64,000 nt of DNA from Candidatus Methanoplasma cognatum (GTDB lineage: Archaea > Thermoplasmatota > Thermoplasmata > Methanomassiliicoccales > Methanomethylophilaceae): the NCBI GenBank assembly GCA_009777615.1, contig WRLM01000003.1, positions 124,001 through 188,000 on the forward strand, in the 5' to 3' direction. A program made the position numbers and the translations under genes. Positions within the stretch are counted from its first letter, which is position 1. The number at the start of each line of letters is the position of its first letter. Positions 58,725 to 64,000 of the stretch are shown here, one piece after another. The notes under the pieces were generated by a model. The model was given only the letters and a program-made list of their open reading frames with translations. It did no database searches and was not told the DNA's origin.

Positions 58725-60384
58725 CCTTTCCGTCTTCCGTCAGGTCCATCTTCATGGCGGCCGGAACCTTTGAGAGTCCGGGCATCAGCATCATCTCGCC
58801 ACAGATCGGCACTACGAATCCCGCCCCGGCGGAAACGGTGACCTCTCTCACGCTGAGCTTCCACCCTTTCGGGGCTCCTTTCATTTCGGCTACGTCGGAG
58901 AGAGAATACTGCGTCTTCGCCACGCATATCGGGAGTTTCCCGAACCCTTTATCCTCAAGGTTCTTAAGGGTCTTCTCCGCCTGGCCGGAATACACCACTC
59001 CGTCCGCGCCGTATATCCTGGTCGCGATGGTCTCGATCTTCTTTTTGAGAGGGACGTCGTCCTCATAAAGCATTTTGAAGTTCTTCTCCCCTCTTTCGAG
59101 GACCTCCACGACCTTCCTGGCAAGCTCCTCAGCGCCTTTCCCGCCTTCCATGAATGCGTCCGACTGAACGCATTCCGCTCCAAGCTCTCTGCAATGATCG
59201 CGGAGCATCTGCATGTGTTCCGGATTGTCGAAGGAGAAGTGGTTGATCGACACCACCACCGGAACCCCGTATCCTTTCACGTTCTCTATGTGCTTGTCGA
59301 GATTGGACAGGCCTTTTGTCAAAGCTTCTTTCGTCAGGGTCTCCGGCTTCTCGAGGTCCGCGCCTCCGTGCGTCATCAGCGCCCTCACGGATGCTACGAT
59401 GACGACGCAGTCGGGGGATATCCCCGCCTGCCTGCATACGATGTCCAGGAACTTCTCCCCTCCGAGGTCCGCGGCGAATCCCGCTTCGGTCACCGCATAA
59501 TCGCCGAGCTTCATGGCGTATTTCGTAGCTATCACGCTGTTGTTGCCGTGAGCTATGTTGGCGAAGGGGAACCCGTGAACGAACACCGGCTGGCCTTCCA
59601 AGGTCTGAACCAGATTGGGCTTTATCGCATCCTTGAGCAGTATCATCATTGCCCCGGCGCATCCCAGGTCCTTAACGGTCACCATCTCTCCCGTGTACGT
59701 GTACGCGACGACCATCCTCTCGATCCTCTCCCTGAGGTCTTTATAGCTTGTAGAAAGCGCGAGTATGGCCGAGATCTCGGATGCCGAAGTTATAAGAAAA
59801 CCGCTCTCGTGCATCACGCCGCCGGACAGCCTTCCTCCGCCGAGGCCGACAACTATCTCCCTGAGCTCGCGGCAGTTCATGTCCATCGCCTTCTTCAGAA
59901 CTATCTTGGACGGATCTATTCTGAGCGGGTTGTCCCTCACTAAGTTGTTCTCAAGGACGGCTGACAGAAGATTATGGGCGGATGACACCGCGTGTATGTC
60001 CCCGGTGAAATGAAGGTCGATGTCCCACATCGGATACACTTGGGAATACCCTCCGCCGGTGGCTCCTCCCTTGACGCCGAACGTTGGCCCCACGGACGGC
60101 TCTCTGAGCGCACCCACCACTTTTTTGCCTATGTGGCTGAGGCCCTGTATGAGGCCGATGGTCGTAACTGTCTTCCCCTCTCCTGCGGGGGTCGGAGTCA
60201 CGGCCGTGACCATTATCAGTTTCCCGTTCTTGTTGCCGTCGAATCTCGACAGGACGTCGAGCGGCACTTTTGCGATGTATTTTCCATACTGATCTATGTC
60301 TTCCGGCCTCAGACCTATTTTACCGGCGATGTCCGTTATGTTCATGACGTTGGCTTCTTCTTCTATCTGAATGTCGTCCTTCAT
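58708..60384 (-). CDS. fhs: Formate-tetrahydrofolate ligase
   Basis: Makes 10-formyl-tetrahydrofolate from formate, ATP and tetrahydrofolate, supplying one-carbon units for purines. The 558 residues match the family throughout, with the P-loop TPTPAGEGKTVTTIGL near residue 60, FGVKGGATGGGYSQV, FTGDIHAVSSAHNLLSA, GGRLSGGVMHESGF, and the PVVVSINHF segment. Full length. The start MKDDIQIEEEA agrees with family N-termini. Folate-type rather than methanopterin-type C1 transfer has been noted in Methanomassiliicoccales, which lack the full CO2-reduction branch; its presence here supports that assignment. A TATA-like CTTTTTTATGG lies at about 60412-60424. Confidence 0.95.
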   Translation of the reverse strand: MKDDIQIEEEANVMNITDIAGKIGLRPEDIDQYGKYIAKVPLDVLSRFDGNKNGKLIMVTAVTPTPAGEGKTVTTIGLIQGLSHIGKKVVGALREPSVGPTFGVKGGATGGGYSQVYPMWDIDLHFTGDIHAVSSAHNLLSAVLENNLVRDNPLRIDPSKIVLKKAMDMNCRELREIVVGLGGGRLSGGVMHESGFLITSASEISAILALSTSYKDLRERIERMVVAYTYTGEMVTVKDLGCAGAMMILLKDAIKPNLVQTLEGQPVFVHGFPFANIAHGNNSVIATKYAMKLGDYAVTEAGFAADLGGEKFLDIVCRQAGISPDCVVIVASVRALMTHGGADLEKPETLTKEALTKGLSNLDKHIENVKGYGVPVVVSINHFSFDNPEHMQMLRDHCRELGAECVQSDAFMEGGKGAEELARKVVEVLERGEKNFKMLYEDDVPLKKKIETIATRIYGADGVVYSGQAEKTLKNLEDKGFGKLPICVAKTQYSLSDVAEMKGAPKGWKLSVREVTVSAGAGFVVPICGEMMLMPGLSKVPAAMKMDLTEDGKVRGLK

Positions 60385-60656
60385 TTAGTCACTGGGTGGG
60401 AAATGTGCTTCAACCATAAAAAAGAATGATAGGAAAACGAGCGATATCACATAAGAGGCGCATTTTTTGCAGGGGTGAGCCGTACAAAACTATCGAAAAA
60501 AATACATTTGTCAGGGATGACGCCGAAACAACGATGAAAAACAGCACTGCTTTAAGGCATGACTACTGTATAGTTGCTTTTCCTTTAGCCAAAAGGCATG
60601 CGCGGAAGGGAAATAGCAGAGAAACCATATCTATCCGAACTGCGTCCGGGCGGCAG

Positions 60657-61283
60657 ATGGAAAAATATGGCTTCTACATATTCGACCTGGACAACACTTT
60701 GGTCGATTCAAGAAAAGGCTATGAGGAAGCGTTCATGGCCGCATTCAGGGAGTTCGGCATACCTTACGATCCGGCGCTTTACAACGAGTACATCCGAACT
60801 CCTCTGAGCGCTACATTCTCAAAATATCATCCCAACTCCCCCTGCAAGTACAGAGAGTTCATCTCCCTTGTCATGCGCACCTATGACGATACCTGCGTAA
60901 ACGGCCTGAGGTTGTTTCCAGACGCGGAAAGATGTCTGTACCGCCTTTCCGATGCGGGCTGCGTGCTGGGAATAGTCTCCAATTCATACATGCCGCAGAT
61001 CAGAGAAGTGCTCGCGCTGCTCGGTGTGGAAGGTATGTTCGCATCTGTTGTCGGGCAGGACAGAGTGGCGTTCTCAAAGCCGGATCCCGAGCCGGTTCTG
61101 CTGTGCATGTCCGAGATGGACGCATCCTCTGAGAACTCCATGATGATCGGGGACAGCGTCAACGACATATTGGCCGGGAAGGGAGCCGGTTTGTTCTCGG
61201 TACTTATAAACAGGAGCGGGGAGAATGTTCCGTGCGCCGAATGCGACGCGCGAATAAGAAGCCTGGACGAGATCTTAATCTGA
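60657..61283 (+). CDS. HAD-family phosphatase (phosphoglycolate phosphatase-like)
   Basis: A 208-residue haloacid-dehalogenase phosphatase. Motif I is FIFDLDNTLVDSRKG-like at the N-terminus (FDLDNTLVDS, nucleophile Asp), motif II is the Ser in GIVSNSYM, motif III the Lys in FSKPDPEPV, and motif IV GDSVNDILAG. The helical cap lies between motifs I and II. Substrates may be phosphoglycolate or other small phosphates. I start at ATG 60657, which opens the fold and lies about 25-30 nt after ACCATATCTAT. The open frame back to 60426 has no similarity. The upstream gap 60385-60656 shows no other gene. Confidence 0.88.
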   Translation: MEKYGFYIFDLDNTLVDSRKGYEEAFMAAFREFGIPYDPALYNEYIRTPLSATFSKYHPNSPCKYREFISLVMRTYDDTCVNGLRLFPDAERCLYRLSDAGCVLGIVSNSYMPQIREVLALLGVEGMFASVVGQDRVAFSKPDPEPVLLCMSEMDASSENSMMIGDSVNDILAGKGAGLFSVLINRSGENVPCAECDARIRSLDEILI

Positions 61284-61340
61284 AAAGGATATTGACCTTT
61301 GTCCGTTGTCTCTTTTCAGGCATTTTATTCACATTGCCGT

Positions 61341-61400
61341 TCATTTATCTTCAGGGTCGGTGTATACGTAATCAGGATCTATGTACCTATACTCACTCAT
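61341..61400 (-). pseudogene. Remnant of a Fic-family toxin gene (first 19 codons)
   Basis: A 19-codon frame beginning MSEYRYIDPDYVYTDPEDK and then a stop. The stretch YIDPDYVYTDP is what Fic-domain proteins of this lineage show at their N-terminus, before a GVLRN-type segment. The start overlaps the end of the antitoxin-like gene by 8 bp, the usual layout of such pairs. The rest of the toxin (about 200 residues or more) is absent; the HAD gene ends only 57 bp beyond. A real micro-protein is possible but less likely. Confidence 0.45.
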
Positions 61401-61608
61401 AAGATCTCTCTGCCGCAAAGGCCGCCAACTGTTCGATCGTCAACTTACCTAGACAATAGTCTCGAATGATCTCGATCCCCCTGCGTGTCGGACAGAATCC
61501 CTCGAACATATTGGACCCTATCGCCGCCGCTGTAATTTCCAGTGTCTCCAGATCGGGGAACTTTACTGCGCAGTCTGAGGGGCTGGGTGTCTGCCGGATT
61601 TCAGACAC
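61393..61608 (-). CDS. Fic antitoxin-like small protein (VbhA-type)
   Basis: About 71 residues from a GTG at 61608; the frame stays open up to 61830 and the start is uncertain. The core ITAAAIGSNMFEGF contains S-N-M-F-E-G, which fits the (S/T)xxxE(G/N) inhibitory motif that blocks the Fic active site. It is followed by TRRGIEIIRDYCLGKLTIEQL, the helical pattern seen in VbhA-type antitoxins. With its toxin reduced to a stub, the gene is probably a relic, or it may guard against a Fic protein encoded elsewhere. The upstream stretch to 61992 shows only the promoter of the Hsp70-VWA gene. Confidence 0.5.
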   Translation of the reverse strand: MSEIRQTPSPSDCAVKFPDLETLEITAAAIGSNMFEGFCPTRRGIEIIRDYCLGKLTIEQLAAFAAERSYE

Positions 61609-61992
61609 TGAGTTCACAGCTCTGCGGAAGCAACGGATCAGGTCCCGGCAAAGTCCGGAGCGGGACGCCGCACAGCCGTAAGGGGCTATTTCTCCGTCAC
61701 TTTCGCATACGGTTGAAAGGTGACAATATGTCAGCAATTTAGTCAGCGCATTCCGGCATCTAATAGAAAACCTCTTCGGTCCTTTAGCAACGTAAATATC
61801 CCTTCCTGTTTCCTGCTGGCATATCAGCAATGAATGGTCATCAGCGTATGGCGCCGGATGCTTCTGCGGTTTTCGTATCGGCGGATGAGGGTTTAAAAAA
61901 TTAATCCTGCCGCTTGACTTGGATTTCGAAATTCGTAGCGGCCCGTCAAACCTATTTTATATCGCGTTATACATATCTCCTACTGATGGGAT

Positions 61993-64000
61993 ATGAAGGT
62001 GGGTATAGACCTAGGAACAACGTACTCTACAGTTGCAAGATATGACAGAAAGAACTCCAGGCCCGAGATCATCAACAATAAGTTCGAAAAGGAACTGACC
62101 CCTTCGGTCATATGCTTTTTGGACAACGGTGAGGTCCTGATTGGCGAGGATGCAAAGGATATGCAGGCCGGCGGCGCCGGGACCATAGCGGCATCTTTCA
62201 AGAGAGGCATGGGGGACAACAGCTTCACTGTCGAGGCGCACGGTAAAGTGTACATGGCGGAAGACCTTTCCGCAATGCTGCTGAAAAAATTGATATCTGA
62301 TGCGGAAGAGCGGACCGGGGAGAAGATAGATTCGGTGGTGATCACCGTCCCCGCGTACTTCAACGACTTCCAGAGAACCGCGACGATCCGCGCCGGAGAG
62401 GCGTGCGGCGTCAAGGTCATGAAGATCATAAACGAACCGACCGCTGCCGCGATATCGTACGGATACAACAGAGAATCCAATAAGACCGTAATGGTCTATG
62501 ACCTCGGAGGCGGGACCTTCGACGTCACGCTGGTGAAGGTCGAGAAAGGTAACATCAAGGTACTCGGAACGGACGGCAACCACATACTCGGAGGAAAGGA
62601 CTGGGACGCAGCTATCGTCAAATTTGTCTGCGAACAGTTCTACGAAGAATACGGCGTGGATCCGAGGGACGACGAGCCTACCAAGAACGAATTGATCGTG
62701 GCGTCTGAAAACTATAAGAAGATACTCACCAAGACCGACAGCGTCACCATACAGATAAAATACGAAGGGTACGCGAGCAAATATACGCTTACAAGAGAGC
62801 AGTTCGACACCCGGACGCAGTTCCTCCTCAACGCCACGAAGGACGTCTGCATGAAATTGTTCAGCGACCTCGGGGTGTCCTGGGGAGATGTTGATGAGAT
62901 ACTTCTCGTAGGAGGTTCTACGAGAATGCCTCAGGTTACCGAATTCCTGGAAAGGATATCGGGAAAGCCGGTGATAGATCACTCTGACACCGACCTTGCG
63001 GTGGCGAAGGGCGCCGCCCTTACGTCCGAATTCTATTGCAGCACAAGCACCGGAGTAAGGGAGATGCAGATATCTGACGTAACTGCGCACAGCCTCGGCG
63101 CCTTGTCGGTGAGTCCGGGAGGAGACCGGTACATCAACGAGATAATGATCAAAAGGAACTCCAAGATCCCATCCTCGGTAAAGAAGCCTTTCAGGATAGA
63201 GCCCGGCAATCAGACGGACATCATCGAAGTGTATACTCTCCAAGGCGAGAGCAGGATGCCTCTGGACTGCTATGTGCTTGCCAAGGTGGTCATCTCCGGA
63301 TTCTACAACCCCGGCGACGGCGCGATCATAGATATAGAATACAACTACGACGAGAACGGGGTCGTGAAGGTCTCCGCGACCCAGGATGGGGAGCTTCTGC
63401 AAGTGGATTCAGAGCCTGTCCCCGGCGACATCTCATGGATGAGTGAAAGGCCGAAGGAAAGATCATCGGGCGCGCCTATAGCGAAGAACGTCGTCCTCTG
63501 CATCGACCTGTCCAGAAGCATGAGGAACTCACTTGAAGAGGTAAAGAAGACAGTCAACGATTTCGTCATGACGGTAGCTAGCGATAACACGAAGTTCGGA
63601 CTCGTAGGGTTCGGCGACAAGGTCGGCATAATGAGGGATATGACCGGCGATCCCAACATGATCGTCACCGCCCTCGACGGCCTGAAAGTGAACGTCTACG
63701 GGAGAGGCACGGACGCCAGCCCGATGGGCACGGCGGCGACGATGCTGTCCAACCGCCCCGGAGGTAAGATGATCCTCATTCTCACAGACGGGATCTGGGG
63801 AAAGAGGGACTTCGCCGTCAGCGAAGCGATCAACTGCAGAAACTCGAAGATCGCCGTCGTGGCGGTGGGTATAGGCGAGGCGGATCTTGGCTTCCTTAAA
63901 CAGATATCGACCGTTGAGGAAGGCGCGATGTTCACCACCCTGGACCGTTTGGGAGAGGCGTTCAGCACGATCGCCACGGCCATCGGCTCCGGTTCGATGG
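61993..64000 (+). CDS. Hsp70 (DnaK-like) fused to a von Willebrand factor A domain, cut by window edge
   Basis: A large fusion; 669 codons are visible and the frame is open to the edge. Residues 1-370 are an Hsp70 ATPase domain: VGIDLGTTYSTVA (phosphate 1), VITVPAYFNDFQR, NEPTAAAISYG, DLGGGTFDVTLV (phosphate 2), LLVGGSTRMPQV (adenosine). A shortened substrate-binding beta-domain follows (about 375-480). Where DnaK would have its helical lid, a VWA domain begins at about residue 497 with a full metal site: DLSRSM (506), a Thr in GRGTDASPMGTA, and LTDGIWG. A TATA box (TTTTATATCG, about 61952) and a GATGGGAT ribosome-binding site precede the ATG. It may recognise or remodel clients through metal-dependent adhesion. 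Confidence 0.88.
   Translation, partial: MKVGIDLGTTYSTVARYDRKNSRPEIINNKFEKELTPSVICFLDNGEVLIGEDAKDMQAGGAGTIAASFKRGMGDNSFTVEAHGKVYMAEDLSAMLLKKLISDAEERTGEKIDSVVITVPAYFNDFQRTATIRAGEACGVKVMKIINEPTAAAISYGYNRESNKTVMVYDLGGGTFDVTLVKVEKGNIKVLGTDGNHILGGKDWDAAIVKFVCEQFYEEYGVDPRDDEPTKNELIVASENYKKILTKTDSVTIQIKYEGYASKYTLTREQFDTRTQFLLNATKDVCMKLFSDLGVSWGDVDEILLVGGSTRMPQVTEFLERISGKPVIDHSDTDLAVAKGAALTSEFYCSTSTGVREMQISDVTAHSLGALSVSPGGDRYINEIMIKRNSKIPSSVKKPFRIEPGNQTDIIEVYTLQGESRMPLDCYVLAKVVISGFYNPGDGAIIDIEYNYDENGVVKVSATQDGELLQVDSEPVPGDISWMSERPKERSSGAPIAKNVVLCIDLSRSMRNSLEEVKKTVNDFVMTVASDNTKFGLVGFGDKVGIMRDMTGDPNMIVTALDGLKVNVYGRGTDASPMGTAATMLSNRPGGKMILILTDGIWGKRDFAVSEAINCRNSKIAVVAVGIGEADLGFLKQISTVEEGAMFTTLDRLGEAFSTIATAIGSGSM

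Noticed and set aside
62011-63402. A 463-codon open frame on the minus strand
   Set aside because: It is antisense to the Hsp70-VWA gene, whose plus-strand translation shows unmistakable Hsp70 motifs; the minus-strand product has no recognisable domain or ribosome-binding site.
1-64000. CRISPR arrays, insertion sequences, prophage genes, rRNA or tRNA
   Set aside because: Looked for on both strands; no regularly spaced repeats, transposase or integrase motifs, or RNA gene folds were found.

Overview
The window reads as chromosomal DNA of a methanogen-type archaeon, most likely of the order Methanomassiliicoccales (Thermoplasmata). The replication, RNA-processing and protein-turnover genes are archaeal: Orc1/Cdc6, clamp-loader small subunit RfcS, proteasome beta subunit, aCPSF1 ribonuclease and TtuA-type tRNA thiolase. 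Many start codons lie 23-30 nt downstream of a TATA box, as expected for leaderless archaeal mRNAs. A B12-dependent ribonucleotide reductase, cobyric acid synthase, 2-oxoacid:ferredoxin oxidoreductase, class III-signal pilin-like proteins, Sel1-repeat proteins and formate-tetrahydrofolate ligase fit a gut- or sediment-type member of that order. The taxonomic call is inference; no methanogenesis gene and no rRNA lies in the window. I found no tRNA, rRNA, CRISPR array or insertion sequence.

Layout. 1-8.7 kb: aCPSF1 (cut by the left edge) and psmB; a 470-bp intergenic region with a strong TATA box and a possible small RNA; class II ribonucleotide reductase; a DUF2085 membrane protein; a three-gene secretion operon (Cys-rich protein, TadA/VirB11-like ATPase, TadC/GspF-like membrane protein). 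8.8-13.4 kb: a U32 family protein, two pilin-like proteins that probably belong to the same secretion machine, phosphoglycerate mutase and an iron-sulfur flavoprotein. 13.9-26.6 kb: organic-acid metabolism. It holds two alpha/beta hydrolases, an acyl-CoA synthetase with its cupin regulator, a flavin-type oxidoreductase, a Vor-type oxidoreductase with fused beta-gamma subunits, a phenylacetate-CoA ligase with an ACT protein, and a thioesterase. A degenerate SelB/EF-Tu-like protein sits among them. 26.6-37 kb: DNA repair. An AddB-like nuclease and an AddA-like helicase-nuclease form an operon followed by a CtpE-like P-type ATPase, flanked by an intact and a catalytically dead DEDDh exonuclease. 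37-43.6 kb: ThiS-like sulfur carrier, two CobQ-family proteins, RmuC, a 59-residue protein, an aminotransferase and a ferredoxin-like protein. 43.7-54.3 kb: cysE-cysS-radical SAM operon, TtuA-Orc1-NIF3 operon, a QueG-like Fe-S protein, RfcS, a nitroreductase and a second phenylacetate-CoA ligase. 54.4-64 kb: four Sel1-repeat genes (three in one operon), formate-tetrahydrofolate ligase, a HAD phosphatase, the remains of a Fic toxin-antitoxin pair, and a large Hsp70-VWA fusion that runs off the right edge.

How the genes work together. Acyl- and aryl-CoA ligases, the Vor oxidoreductase and the aminotransferase form a plausible route that takes up branched-chain or aryl acids, carboxylates them reductively and makes amino acids. 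The secretion ATPase, membrane protein and two pilin-like proteins look like one small type IV-pilus-like machine. The AddA/AddB pair implies bacterial-type double-strand-end processing in an archaeon.

The observations I rate highest are the Hsp70-VWA fusion, the divided secretion/pilin locus with its conserved-looking Cys-rich partner, the AddAB-like locus with a dead exonuclease next to it, the degenerate Fic locus, the nucleotide-binding-defective SelB-like protein, and the possible small RNA upstream of the reductase.
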